Assembly (NCBI GenBank): GCA_024704765.1
Contig: JAKMXF010000307.1
Coordinates: forward strand, 62,001-126,000
Source of the DNA: Oopsacas minuta
Lineage: Eukaryota; Porifera; Hexactinellida; Lyssacinosida; Leucopsacidae
Reading direction: 5' to 3'
DNA length: 64,000 nucleotides
In this document: piece by piece, positions 9,621 through 21,432 of the stretch
Numbering within the stretch: the first letter of the stretch is position 1
How the letters are laid out: each line of letters opens with the position of its first letter
The notes under the pieces: generated by a model
The model's database searches: none
Told to the model about the DNA's origin: nothing
What the model saw: the letters and a program-made list of their open reading frames with translations, nothing else
Position numbers and translations under genes: made by a program

Positions 9621-12202
9621 CAGTGGCGTAGCTAAGCACGGACCTGCCGGGCCTGTGCCCGGGCAACTTCTCTTTGTGCCCAGGCAATAAATATTATGTC
9701 TGTACACTCACATCAGTTCATCCCTATTAATTGTTATATCTCATATATCAATTCCTCTTACTTTTTTTACCTAATTTACTATTTTACGATTTATTATATT
9801 TAGTAATTAGCATATATGTCTCGAAAATTTAACATTACCAACAGCTCGCAGCTAACTTTATTTGCCACTTACAAGAGAATAAAGCTAACTCCTGAAGATG
9901 ATATTGATATTACTTATCACAATATTTACCATTCTCATTCCCAGGAAGCACAAAAGCCTGACTTCGTGCCTACATGTGATACTACTAATCTTGTCAGTTC
10001 TGATCCAATTGAGGAAACAACACTACCCAGTATGGCACCAACGCAATTATCAATTTCACCTGAAATTCCCAATGTCAATCTTCAGCCACCTTTAGATATT
10101 GCTCAAGGGCCTAATGATAAGCCGGTTCAGCCCAATCGACATACTTGTCGATTTCCTTCAACATTAGTGGGAACCAAGAAAAAATAATTCAATCCAGATT
10201 GGTTTGTCACCTTTGTTGGTTGGAATACTCAGTGAAAGAGACGCTGGTTTCTACTACCCATGCCGCATTTTTAATGCTGTAAGTGGTAGAACTGAGGATG
10301 CGTTTAAAAGTGTGGGATTTAGAGACTGGAAGCACGCAACAGGAAGAGATGGTACCCTCCACTGTCATGATAAATGCCTTACACACATCAACGCGATTGC
10401 TTCATGGCATGAATATAAACTAAATGAAAGGATTGGTACGTCAATTGAGAGTCGCATTAATTCGTCAAGAAGTGAGCAGATCCGCCTAAACAGACATTAT
10501 ATTAAGAGTATCGCCGAAGTTATACTCTTGTGTAGTCGCCTTGAAATTGCCTTCCGAGGACATGATGAATCCGAAAATTCACTGAACAAAGGAAACTTTT
10601 TTGAGGTACTGCAAGTTATTGGCAATCATGACCCAATTATCCAACATAGATTAGAACATGGCCCACAAAATCCAATTTATCGTTCACCAGAAGTTCAGAA
10701 TTTGTTATTAAATATCATGGGTGACATGCTTAGAATAAAAATTTGTGATAGTGTACGGAAAGCGAACTTCTTTTCGCTGCTTGCAGACGAATCAAAAGAT
10801 GAAAGCAAGAAGGAGCAACTGGCTATTATTGTTAGGTACGTTGACGACAAAGCAAACATTCATGGGAGATCCCTTACTTTCGTGGACGCAACTAGTCTAA
10901 CTGCTGAGAGTTTGACAACTTACCTCATATCCACTCTCAATAAACATGGGTTGGATCGTGCTTGCATCGTATCTCAAGGATATGATGGAGCTGCTGTCAT
11001 TAGTGGAAACTGTCACGGTGTGCAAAAGGAGCTTCACCCAGAGAAGCAAGTACGTCAGCTACCAAAGCTATCAGATACAAGGTGGACCTGCAGGCAAGCT
11101 TCTGTTAATGCGATTTGCCACACTTATGATTGGTTGATTGCTACCTTGGAAGAAGTTTCTGGTGGAATAAATCGAGATAATGCTGTTAAGGCAATGGCCT
11201 TCTTCTACAGATCAAAAGATTTAATTTTTTGCTATTACTCATCTTGTTTGATAGAATACTGACCTGCACTAAGAGTTTATCAGACTATCTGCAGTCTCCA
11301 CAAGTTAATTTGGCTAACGCAACTGATTTAGTTTCATCAATAGTGTCAACACTCAGATATTTTCGTACCAACGAAGAATGGGAGAATATATTCAGATATT
11401 CTGAGAACGTAGCCAGATCCAATAATATAGATATTACAAAAATATCAGGAACCAAGACAGAGACGACTTCCACAACACTTTAAAGATTTCACCGTCTTTG
11501 CACCTACTGGAACAAGGGAATCCCTTTCAAACATTCAGCAATATAAAGTTAATCTCTATTTTCCTATATTGGACACCTTCCTGGAAGAGCTAAATCGTCG
11601 TTTTAGTAAAGGAAGCACAGACATTATGGTGGCAATACATTCATTTAATCCGCAATCAGAATGGAATCTCTCGCGCTCTTTTACAATCTTGAATAGGAAT
11701 CACTGCGTATGGAATCAATATTAGCAAAGCGCACCCTAGGAAATGCAGATATGAAAAGTATTGGTGATTTGTTCTTTAAACTCCTACCATTAAGGGATGC
11801 ATTCCCGACTTTGTTGAATGCTATCCAGATTTCCCTAACTATTTCCATAAGCACAGCGCAATGTGAGAGATCATTTTCAGCTCTCAAAGGATAAAAACTT
11901 ATCTTAGGTCGACAATGAGTGAACAGCGGCTCACTGATCTTGCCATTATTGCAATTGAAAAGGAGCTGACGAGTCAGTATCTCTAGATGATGTCGTTACT
12001 AAATTCGGTGAATTACATAAAATAGGAGAATAATTGTAGCATAAATAGATGCATGTGTTTCATTGTATTACACAGTGAAGTATATAATTGATTATTGGTT
12101 GGCAATTAGTAGTTACGGATATAATAATTCCAAGGCCTAATAAAAAGCACTTTATGTTGAGTATAGTGCCCGGGCAATCATGTTGGGCTGGCTACGCCAC
12201 TG
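9621..12202 (+). mobile_element. hAT element, 2582 bp, with exact 8-bp target duplication
   Basis: The ends CAGTGGCGTAGC (9621-9632) and its exact reverse complement (12191-12202) are hAT-type inverted repeats. AATACCTT flanks both sides (9613-9620 and 12203-12210), the 8-bp target duplication diagnostic of hAT. The palindrome TGCCCGGGCA recurs just inside both ends (9656-9665 and 12167-12176) and may be a transposase-binding site. The insertion lies on the edge of the MITE at 12207-12536, so it is younger than that MITE. Confidence 0.93.
9816..11990 (+). pseudogene. hAT transposase, ZMYM1-like, with internal deletion
   Basis: The single protein of the element at 9621-12202. It starts MSRKFNITNSSQLTLFA, then has a Ser/Pro-rich leader. 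A TTF-type finger follows after a stop and frame change (FNPDWF near 10190; FYYPCRIF near 10250). The RNase H-like core has FFSLLADESKDESKKEQL (near 10770-10820, first Asp region) and IVSQGYDGAAVISG (near 10965, second Asp region). It then jumps from HGVQKEL to KLSDTRWTCR, so the usual segment between GVQ and DTRW is missing. The dimerisation domain is at 11830-11960, SISTAQCERSFSALKG then LRSTMSEQRLTDLAI, with a stop between. Stops near 10187, 11262 and 11483 and the deletion make it inactive. The likely outcome is an element that moved by an active relative's enzyme, or one that decayed after insertion. Confidence 0.85.
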
Positions 12203-12206
12203 AATA

Positions 12207-12536
12207 CCTTACTATAGGAATTAAAGCGAATGCTCCAATTCCCGTTAATTTCCATGACGTTAAGTTCCTGCAATTAATACTATTTAGCTAATTTCTACAA
12301 TTGATGGGCAAACTTCCAATTTACATGTTTTCCGATGTGTGACTGATTTGAGAGGATACCATATCTATCAAGTGGACTGGAAACCTAATTTGGGACAAGA
12401 AATTTCCTAATATTTATTCACATAAAGTAGTGTATATACAAATGTTCTCCCTCTCAATCGCGTTAATTTCATGTATTTGAAAATGTTCAGCTCCAATTCG
12501 CGTTAATTTCCATGACGTTAATTTCCTATAGTAAGG
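12207..12536. mobile_element. MITE with TA target duplication, 330 bp
   Basis: The ends CCTTACTATAGGAA (12207-12220) and their reverse complement (12523-12536) are flanked by TA on both sides (12205-12206, 12537-12538). The motif GCGTTAATTTCCATGACGTTAA, or variants of it, recurs inside (near 12240, 12460 and 12500). There is no coding capacity. The TA duplication suggests a Tc1/mariner relative. A hAT element interrupts it at the left end. Confidence 0.7.
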
Positions 12537-14345
12537 TAAGTCAAACTGTCATGACAAAATCCTCCTGTTTTGTCAGATCATTGAATTGCTTAGTAATTAC
12601 ATTGTTCATAAGAATTGTAATCTACTAATCCTCCCATATTTCTGCGCTTGTCATAACATTGCTTATAATTTAGAACAAAATCCAGCCTCCACCAACCGCC
12701 CCTAATGAACACCAAGCATTTTCAATAGAACGACCGATTAATTTTAAGAATTTCAGAATTTACGCAATTCATATTATACTACTTATTAACTAAATCTCTA
12801 GTAACTATTTCGAATTCTAAATGAATATCCAGGAAGCACTTGATTTCTCTCTCAACCATCAATCAGATCTGCAGTCGATGCCCACATCCAGATATTTGGT
12901 CTTAGTAGAATAAAACATGAGTCATTGCCATGTAGAAAGGTCATTACGCTTACTGAAAGCATCAGGTGCAGACTTCAATTCGCTGAATCTTCTCCGAATT
13001 GAGGAGAATTCGCCATCTGAAAGCTCCCCCTGTCTCACAAAGCAACGTATTATTGGAGAAGAGCGAATAGTTTTTGCAGTTGACCTCGCAATGGAGTCAA
13101 GAAAACTCTGCCTGTATTGGCACTGAAGGCTCTTAGATGTAGATTAAAACCACTCTTGGATTTGATCGCTGCTATTGCAGAAAATGATAATGTTCATACT
13201 TAAACAATTGCTACCTATACTCTCCAACTAATCTCTAATGAAGCTAACGACCAAAGGACAGCTAATTAATCGAAAGACCTTCTTTCCTAAGGGATATTAG
13301 CTTGTAGTGTCAAGCGAAATGCCGATTGGCAAATCGTGTTCTTTTTAAATTTTCTTGAGATTGGTAAACGCAAATTCACTAATATGAGAAATTATGTAAA
13401 CCATAAAATATGTATTCCCCCCATATAACCAAATAGCTGATTATTGTGCCACCATGATGGCATCATCTGAGATTATTGAAATTCGGAACAATGATCAAGT
13501 TAAAATAGGAATTGGTATATCACATAAATCTATCTTACAACAGACAATTATACGATTACTTGATTCTAACCTATGTCCCGATGGTCCAAAATATTTGTTA
13601 GAGCTTATCATCGCCGATGGATTAGACGGTCCGGGTGGCCATAGTATTAGTAGCTCAAAAGGAAAACGAAAAGAATACTAAATTCTTAATGGATCTTGTG
13701 ATCAATCCCGAAGTCGCTACCATTGAAAACGACGGACTAGAGTACCATATGGCAATTTTAGAGTTAAAATTCTCCGTACACTGTTAAATAGGAAAATGTC
13801 TGGTATTCTGAGTGGAGCAGGTGATGCAAGTTACCAACTTTGTATTGCAAGTTTTGCAGAATTGTAAGTTTATGAACTTATCCGATCAGGGTTTCCTATT
13901 AAAAGGAAGAGAACTTCAGCAAAGGAAATATTCTCTATTGTAGGCACAGAGAATTAAGTATTACTACCTTCGAATGATCGTTGTGGTTTAACACATGAAC
14001 CCATAGCTGAAATTGACATAATACCAGCATCTCCACAACTTATCTACACTCATGTCTTTCGTTGGTTCATGCTTCTTCAGGGTTGGCTAGTTTAACCCAA
14101 TTAAGTGGGTTAACCCCTAATTTATGGTCAAAACCGGTTATTACACTGTCCTAACACTCATTTTATTGGGTAAACTACCTAAACTGTGTTTAAGACTCTA
14201 ATTTAAGATTTCCAGCCTATAATTTGATCAAATTCGTAAACACAGTAAATTTTCAAAGTCTTCATAAGTAAAGATCTGTAATCGTATAATTTACATGAAC
14301 CAGACGTTATTAAGCAAGAATTTCAGCATTCCTTCGGAATGAATA

Positions 14346-15661
14346 CGAAGGGAACTCGAAAAGTTTTGTCGTTTGTTATTAAACCACAAGTATTTTCTAT
14401 TAAAATTATTTTTTATATATTTGGATGCATATTATTTACCTACACAACAAATTTCATTAGTTTATCTTTTGTACTTTTCGAACTTTTCGAATTGCTTGAT
14501 TTCTAAAAGCTATGGCTTGTATGATTCTTCAACCAGAATCTGACCTCAGAAAACGCGATTTTAGAGCGCTGATTTTAATTTTGTTCAAACTTGAGAAGAG
14601 CCATTTGGAAATACACAAAACTTTTGCAGAAGCACTTCCTAAATATAGCTCTTTGTTTGAGAACAGTAGAGCGATGGTACTCAGAGTTTATTCATGGAAA
14701 TTTATTCTTGAAGATGGTCCCCGTCCTGGTAGGCCCAGTATTACGCACACGGTCGAAAATGTAGAGCTGGTGTTGGACGAAGTAACAAAAGACCCTCATG
14801 TTACTTACGCTCAGTTAGAACATGAAACCAAATTGTCATCGGGGGGTATAAACATCATTTTACATAAAGAGCTCAGTCTTAGAAAGTTTTGTGCCCGTTG
14901 GATCCCGCATTCTTTGTCGTCCGATCAGAAAAAGTGCCGAGTGGACTTTTGCAAAATTATGCTTAAAAGATTTGTTAATGGAACTTCTAGAGCTGTTTCT
15001 GAAATACTCACAGGCGACGAGACATGGATATACCACTATGATCCAGAAACGAAGAGACAATCTAAGGAGTGGGCCGAAGAAGGTGGTTTACCTCCAACAA
15101 AGGTCCGGAGAATTAGATCAGTCGAAAGCAGATGTGGACGATTTTCTTTAGATGTAGTGGATTTTTGAAGGAATTGCACTTGATGATAGGAAGACAGTCA
15201 CCACTGATTGGTATACCACAATATGTCTTCCGAAAGTATAAAGTGCTATCGAAAACAACGTGAGAAGTCAGGTGTCCGAGGAGTCCTGCTTCACCACGAT
15301 AATGCTTCATCACATACAGCACTAAGAACTCGTGAGTTTTTAGAGAATTATAGGCTCGGAGCGCTACTCCACCCACCCTACAGTCCAGATCTAGCCCCTT
15401 GCGATTTTTGGTTATTCCCAAAGCTGAAAGATCAACTTTGTGGGAGGAGATTTTTCAGCAATGAAGAGTTGACCGGGGCACTTTTCTTAGCAATTGAGGA
15501 AATACCCAAAGAAGAATGGAAAATGTGCTTTGATACCTGGTTTAAACGCATGAAAAGGTGTATAGAGCGTTAGGGCGAGTATTTTGAAAAAATGTGACCA
15601 TATAATATGTAATACCTATTATATAAGTATATAAACGACAAAAATTTTCGAGTGCCCCTCG
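14346..15661 (+). mobile_element. mariner element, 1316 bp
   Basis: The inverted ends begin CGA[A/G]GGG[A/C]ACTCGAAAA at both 14346 and 15661 and are flanked by TA (14344-14345, 15662-15663). About 28-30 bp of each end match with few differences. Length and TA flanks are typical of mariner. It contains a single transposase gene at 14512-15573. Confidence 0.88.
14512..15573 (+). pseudogene. mariner transposase (D,D34D), one frame break and a short deletion
   Basis: The start MACMILQPESDLRKRDFR opens a two-helix-turn-helix N-terminus, with GPRPGRP at about residue 70. The catalytic Asp residues are in LTGDETWIYHYDPE (Asp codon at 15016-15018), LLHHDNASSHTA (near 15300) and YSPDLAPCDFWLF (near 15390-15410). 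Exactly 34 residues separate the last two, the mariner D34D pattern. The first frame stops at 15168, and the second half (15208-15573) is in another frame. The part between, including the usual conserved block after the first Asp, is shortened. The protein ends FKRMKRCIER. Inactive as read. Confidence 0.88.
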
Positions 15662-16490
15662 TATATGTATTAAATAATAAATTGAGTTTCCAAAAGGGGG
15701 AAATATACTTCTATTGTTTGATTAACCCGGGTTAAACTAACCCACTGGGCCGGGCTAAATCTATTTTACAAACCCGGTTAAACTCCAACCCTGTGCTTCC
15801 TATTTACCACATGCGTTCAGGTACATTCTAATGCTTGCCAATCTCTAGAATGATAAATGATTCAATGAAATTTACTGGGAGTTCTTATGCAAGAAAACAG
15901 GGCTGAGAATCGATCAACCATCTAGTGATGGAGGTACAACTTCTACTAGAAATATGGCAAGACAGTGTTTTCTCTATAAAAATAACATTATTTATTGAGT
16001 TCCACTTCGATTTCAGAAGATAAGAGAGATCCAATTAGCAATCTGCATAGTAATCTATCAGTTTGATTGCATATTTTCAACTGTAATCATGCGGAAGTTA
16101 CAGACAAGCTGAATTCTGTTTGTAAGGACACCTACAAATCGATACTCTCTAACTTTCCTTGGGCAAATGTTACTCCATCTCTCCTTCGTCTACATGCTCA
16201 CTCCACTGAATTAATTCGAGATTGTAATGGAGGATATGGATTGAAGAAAATCTCTGAAGAAGCAGTGGAGGCTTGCAATAAATAAATTCGAAGATATTGT
16301 GAACATCTTGCGAGAAAAACTTCATCCATAACAAATTCCAGAGATATATTTGTCCGTCTCTTGAGCCAAAGCGTTCCAGTTCTAATATGTTTTCGAAATT
16401 TTCTTAGGTGTAAGGTACGTGGAGGAATCGGAGACGTACAAATTCTGGCGTCTAGTAAAAGCACGGGGTTGTAATTGAAGTCTAGCACAT

Positions 16491-16738
16491 TCGATTGCTT
16501 TCAGATGAACATTTAAGGTCATGTTCCAGCAGTTTAGTAATATATTGACCCTATTTTGAAGGTTTTTTCCCTAACAAAGCAAATTCTCCAGGAAGTGACC
16601 TCCTCCCATTCTTAAATATTGATAAAATCCATTGAGTGACCCCTTGTTCGACGCCTCTTGGCTAGCAGATTCTAGTTATGCACATATCGAACTGCTAAAT
16701 GATCTATAAGCACGATTTTGATGGATCGACCTCCGCGG
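16491..16738. other. Non-coding flank before the outer hAT
   Basis: No gene. The left target copy of the next hAT (CTCCGCGG) is at 16731-16738. Confidence 0.4.
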
Positions 16739-17147
16739 CAGAGCTGCAAATGGATCACATGAAGTGACGCATGTGACTCTTCGAAGTAGTGACCCATGAC
16801 CCATTGACCCATGCAGGGTTCTATCTACTGGGGGGGAAGCTTCTCCCCAAACTCTTCAACTTCCCCCCCCAAAATCTCATAAAATGTACTATTAATTGCC
16901 ATATATTATTCAATGGATAAATTATTAGAATATCAATTCATTGTGAAAGTTCTATTTGAAGTGAAAATAAACAACATGTGGGAAACCTGAATCACATTTC
17001 ATACTACAGTGGATTCCGCTTAATGTGGGCACATCGGTCCAGCACGTTTCGTCCACATTAAGCGGCTGCCCAGATTATCCGAAGTTTAATCAATTCATGA
17101 TTTCATTAATAACCATTCTAGAGTTACCGTCCTTTAGCATTCATAGA

Positions 17148-18690
17148 ATGTCGAAGCGAACGGACTTGCTTATTTCAGAGAAGATAGCTCTCCTGAAGAA
17201 ATTCCGTTCCCAACCTCGGGGAACAAGCCAGAGAAAGTTATGCGAGCTCTTCGGGGTGCCAAAGTCCACCGTTTCGAAGTTACTGAATGAAGAAACTTTG
17301 CTAAGAGAACGATGGACACTAGAACAGGCAAGTCTTGGGAAACGGAAGAGAGATGGAAAGGATCCAGAGGTCGAGGAGGCATTGAATCTTTGGTTTAGTG
17401 CTGTTCTCACCAAAGGCATTAGAATCAGTGGACCAATTTTGAAAAATGAAGCCGAGGAACTCGCTCAAATGCTAGGCAGGTCGGATTTCGAAGCAACTGA
17501 TGGCTGGTTGTCGCGCTGGAAAAAAAGGCACACGATAAAATATAAGCGAGCCCATGGTGAGAAGGGTAGTGCTGATACGGTGGAAGCTGAAAAGTGGATG
17601 TCTATTGTTTTTCCTCAGCTCTTGCGCGAATATAAGCCCGACGATATTTACAATGCGGACGAGACGGGGTTGTACTACCGAGCAACTCCAGATGGCTCGT
17701 TATGTTACGCTTACCAAAGCTCAGTGGTTCAAAGAAGGCTATGGACCGTGTAACAATCCTGTGCTGTGCAAACATGTCCGGCAATGATAAAGTTAAGCTA
17801 CTCGTGATCGGGAAGAGCAAGAAACCTCGTTGCTTCAAGGGCATAGATATGGATACGCTGCCAGTCAGTTACCGTGCGAATAAGAATGCGTGGATGACAA
17901 GTTTGTTGTTTGAAGAGTGGATCACTAGGTGGGATTCTGCTTTAGGAAAGCAATCACGCAAAATCCTTCTTCTAGTGGACAACTGCACAGCGCATCCAGC
18001 TCTTGACACGCTGAAGAATATTCGCTTGGAATTCTTGCCACCAAACACCACCTCACTAATACAGCCAATGGACCAAGGCATAATTAAGAACATCAAGGGT
18101 CATTATAGAAAAGAGCTAGTGCAGATGACCATTACCGCTATCGAAGACAACCTGCTAAGTACATCTTGCACGCCACAGAAGTAAGTGCAAAAATAACCGT
18201 CTTAGATGCTATTCGTGTTGTAGCCAAGAGCTGGCGACAGGTGAAGACCCAGACTATAGCCAACTGCTTCCGTAAAGGTGGCTTTTGGGTGACGGCATCT
18301 GAAGAGGGTACAGAAAAAAATCTAGCTTCGCAGGAGAGCAACGAGGAGCAAGCCTTGCCAGAAGTCGTAAATGGCGACAGCTACCTCCTGATAGATGAAG
18401 ATATGAAATGTTACAATGAGGACGGCACTCTTGAAGATGACATCGTTGAGACACTCTCAAACAAGCGCCTTTGCCTAGAGGACGGCAGCGACAGTGACTC
18501 TGATAATGACACAGTAGTAAGAATAAGTAACGTGGCAGCCAAGCGCTCCATACAGGTTTTGCAACAGTACTTCGTCGAGCAGGGTTTCAGCGATACACTT
18601 CATGCTAGTCTGGATATGTGTGCTGACGAAGTTTTTTCGAATGCTGCTTCTAAAATGGCACAGACTACCCTGGACCCGTTCTTGGCGTAG
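17148..18690 (+). pseudogene. pogo/Tigger transposase (CENP-B type HTH, DDD), two frame breaks
   Basis: I take the start at MSKRTDLLISEKIALLKKF (17148); the frame is open back to 17025, but the 5' part there is terminal repeat. The order is a pogo/CENP-B helix-turn-helix (SQRKLCELFGVPKSTVSKLL), a Tc5-type second DNA-binding domain (DGWLSRWKKRH), then the DDE_1 core. Asp residues are in YNADETGL (codon 17658-17660), LLLVDNCTAHP (17978-17980) and QPMDQGIIKNIK (18071-18073). The C-terminus is acidic (DGSDSDSDNDTV) and ends LDPFLA at 18690. Frame changes near 17700-17740 and 18170-18190 disrupt it. Domain content is otherwise complete, so decay is recent relative to the Transib copies. Confidence 0.92.
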
Positions 18691-18736
18691 TTATAGATTA
18701 TACAAATCAACTTTTGTTCCACGTATTTAGCATATA

Positions 18737-18922
18737 CAGTCGACTCCGCTTAATCGGGTCACTTTGGTTCCAGAGCATTTTGACCCAGTTAAGCGGAATT
18801 TAGGTGTTGACCAGATTAAGCGGAGTAAATTAATACTATTCTATGGTTTTGTTCTTGGCCAAGTGACCTGATTAACCGGTGGCCCAAGCTTAACCGGTGA
18901 CCCGATTAAGCGGAGTCGATTG
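18737..18922. mobile_element. pogo-type MITE nested in the pogo element, 186 bp
   Basis: CAGTCGACTCCGCTTAATCG at 18737 and a reverse-complement end at 18922 (one difference near the tip) are flanked by TA (18735-18736, 18923-18924). TTAAGCGG and TTAACCGG repeat inside. The end sequence differs from that of the host pogo element, so this is a separate subfamily rather than a duplicated end. Confidence 0.75.
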
Positions 18923-19379
18923 TAATTCAACTTCAATCTATGATATTTAGAATTGGTTTGTCCACATTAACCGAATTATTGCCCATATTAACCGTAGTAA
19001 TATAGTACACGTAATATAGAAATGAATCCGTCCCTGGTAAAATGTCCACATTATGCGGCTGCCCACATTAACCGGTGCCCACATTAAGCGGAATCCACTG
19101 TATTTGCAACTGCGAAATAATAACATATGTTGGAAAGTACAGCTCTCCACTACCCATCCACCTATAATTAGTGATTTACAAATTCTTGAGATATAATATA
19201 GCGGAAAAGTTATTTTTGTTATAAACTTCACATAGGTAACTGATTGACCCAGTGTTACCACATGGATAAATTTGTTATCATTCGAGGAACTAAAAGAAAT
19301 ATTTCTGATTGCAACAATATATCTGAGTCTGAACCACAACCACCAGAGGAAGATACGATTGTTTCTACTCCATGAGCTT

Positions 19380-21432
19380 CTAAAACAGCTAAAACAATGC
19401 GAGCCTACAAGGACAACTTAGTTTATAAACCTACTTGGAAGAATGAATACTTGGATGGACTACGATTCAACCCAAAATGGTATGATATATACGATTTGTA
19501 AGGTCAATGGTAAACCACCGGTATAAGCGAGAGGTGCATGGGTGACAAGACCTATAAACAATTGGGTGAAGGCGAAAAGTTTACTAATACAACATGATAA
19601 ATCTGATTGGCAAGCAGCAGCGATCGAAAGAATGGTTATGTCTCAATCAACAGGGAACATGGCAATGCAATGGAACAATTGGAAGCAGCCACTGCGGAGG
19701 AGAAGAAACAGAACCGTGACATTATGAAAAAGCTTATTCGATCCTTATACTTCTTGGTTAAGCATCATATCCCCCATACAACTACATTTGAAACCTCATT
19801 ACTTTACAAATTGAGAATGGGGACATCATACTGAAATCTCAGAGAGAAGTGTCCACACACAATGCGACATATGAATCATATACCACAATAGTGGAACTTC
19901 TCTCAAGTATTAGCAATGTAATCGAGAAGAAGATCATCACCAGTCTCAGTGCTAGCCCATATTATTCATTAATGGCAGATGAAAGTACGGATGTAGCATC
20001 ACAAGAAGAGTTGTCAGTATGTGCACGTTGGATAGAAGATAATAAATCAGTAGAACATTTTCTTGGAATTTTGCATGCGAAGGAGAAAAATGCTCAAGCG
20101 ATCGCTTGTTACCTTTGAACTTTTCTTCATTCCAAAAACATTTGTTTTGATAAGATGCGTGGACTTGGTTTTGATGGTACAATACTATGTCGGGTCACAG
20201 AAGTGGTGTTCTAATACGGCTAAGATTACATGCACCAAGCTCAATCTATGTGCACTGTCGCTGCCATAAGCTTCAACTTGCTGAATTAAATGCTGCATCA
20301 GAACATACAGTAGTGAAGTGAGTTTTGGGTACACTATTAACAATCTGGAAGGCTTCTCACTTTTCTCCCAAAAAAGCTGAGAAACTTGCTGAGATTCAAG
20401 CTGAACTTCAGGCTCCTGAAATTAAAATGCAGAAGCCTAGTGATACTCGGTGGTTAGCCGTGAGAGAGTTGTGTCTGTTGTGCGACGGAGTTTACCAGCC
20501 TTGGTCAGTATATTTGAAGAGATATACGCAGAAACTGGGGATGCAGAATCACATGGAATTGCAACTCTCTTATTGAAGTACAAGACTGTCGCATGTATCT
20601 ACATGCTATCAAATGTTCCTCATATCATAGCGAAATTGCAAGGAAGTCTACAAGCCAAGGATATTGATCTTGCGAGTGTGTCATCTATGGTTGTTAGTAC
20701 TACTAAACGGCTGTTGGAACTCAAAGAAGATGTAACAAGCAGCACATGGTTCAAGGAACATTCTTTGGTTTTTACTCATGATGCTCAATTAGGGGAGAAA
20801 CACATCGTGGTATTGGAAGAAGAGAAGACGGAATTCTTCACAAGGTGTATCGACAATACCTCCAAGTGTTATAGATCATATTCATGTCATGATGGAATCT
20901 ACTGAACTCATTTCAACCATGTCTGTTTTTGACCCTCGCCATCTTCCTAGTACAGAAGAAGAATTATCAGAGTACGGAATGGAACAGATTAAGACACTCA
21001 CGGATTTTTATAGTGTAGAACAAAGGATCAATGTAGGAGGAGATGAAGGTATATCACAGCCTGACATCGAGGCTAAAGAAACTGAGTCAGACTGGAAATT
21101 GTTTCGACAATAATTTTCCTACAGTACAAAGGTAGGTCCTTACAATTTGTGCTCTTAAGACTGCTGGGCAACGGAGAGATATATGCTGCATTTCCAAACT
21201 TGGCAAAGATAGCCGCTATTTTGGAAGTATTACCAGTGACAACAGTCACAGTCGAAAGGAGTTCAGCAATATGAAATTAATAAAAACGAGACTTCGCAGC
21301 CGAATGAGTGAAGAGACACTTGATTATTGTATGCGCATATGTATTGAAGGTCCTGATCACCTATCTGATGAAAATTTAGAGGCAGTATTGGAGCATTATA
21401 AAGGAATGAAAATTAGAAAAATCAATTTGTGA
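19380..21432 (+). pseudogene. hAT transposase, ZNF862-like, several frameshifts
   Basis: An N-terminal finger region reads YKPTWKNEYLDGLRFNPKWYD and, in another frame, RGAWVTRPINNWVKAKSLL (near 19530-19585). Then come LIRSLYFLVKHHIPHTTTF, ASPYYSLMADESTDVASQEELSVCARW (near 19950-20030, first Asp), MRGLGFDGT-like sequence near 20155 (second Asp), KPSDTRWLA (near 20430), and ITTVTVERSS-type sequence near 21240. The dimerisation end RLRSRMSEETLDYCMRICIEGPD is near 21290-21355, and the protein ends at 21432. This order is the one seen in ZNF862-like hAT genes. At least five frame changes (near 19530, 19700, 20118, 20460 and 20905) and a stop near 20576 make it inactive. The length of about 680 residues is roughly full. 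Confidence 0.85.

Larger units (their letters stand above)
14078..15793. mobile_element. hAT-type MITE carrying a mariner
   Basis: The ends are CAGGGTTGG...GTTTAACC at 14078 and its inverted match ending CCAACCCTG at 15793. The flanks TGCTTCTT (14070-14077) and TGCTTCCT (15794-15801) match at 7 of 8 bases, as expected for a hAT 8-bp duplication. GGGTTA motifs recur in both subterminal regions. Outside the mariner it has only about 400 bp and no gene, so it was a non-autonomous element that later received the mariner at 14346-15661. Confidence 0.75.
12850..16490 (+). pseudogene. Transib transposase, copy 3, split by a nested insertion
   Basis: Pieces in order on the plus strand. An N-terminal part at 12917-13260 includes LKALRCRLKPLLDLIAA and IATYTLQLISNEAN. 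FLEIGKRKFTNMRN lies near 13350. ADGLDGPGGHS near 13614 is the likely first catalytic Asp site. After a short deletion comes a VAQKEN-like stretch, then LLNRKMSGILSGAG near 13785, where Asn stands at the expected second Asp. HEPIAEIDIIPASPQ lies near 13995, ending at FRWFMLL at 14077. The reading resumes at 15794 with YHMRSGTF, RIDQPSSDGGTTSTRNMAR (near 15910) and SEEAVEACNK near 16255, the Glu region, followed by DIFVRLL. Removing 14078-15793 and one target copy rejoins FRWFML to IYHMRSG, so the insertion came after Transib was in place. Many stops are present. Confidence 0.75.
17007..19100 (+). mobile_element. pogo/Tigger element, 2094 bp
   Basis: The ends CAGTGGATTCCGCTTAATGTG (17007) and ...CACATTAAGCGGAATCCACTG (19100) are inverted and flanked by TA (17005-17006, 19101-19102). 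ATTAAGCGG and ATTAACCGG motifs repeat in both subterminal regions, probable transposase-binding sites. It contains the transposase at 17148-18690 and, in its 3' part, a smaller element with similar ends (18737-18922). Confidence 0.9.

Noticed and set aside
17025-17147. Upstream start for the pogo transposase
   Set aside because: This part is the terminal and subterminal repeat of the element; the family begins near MSKRTDLL at 17148.
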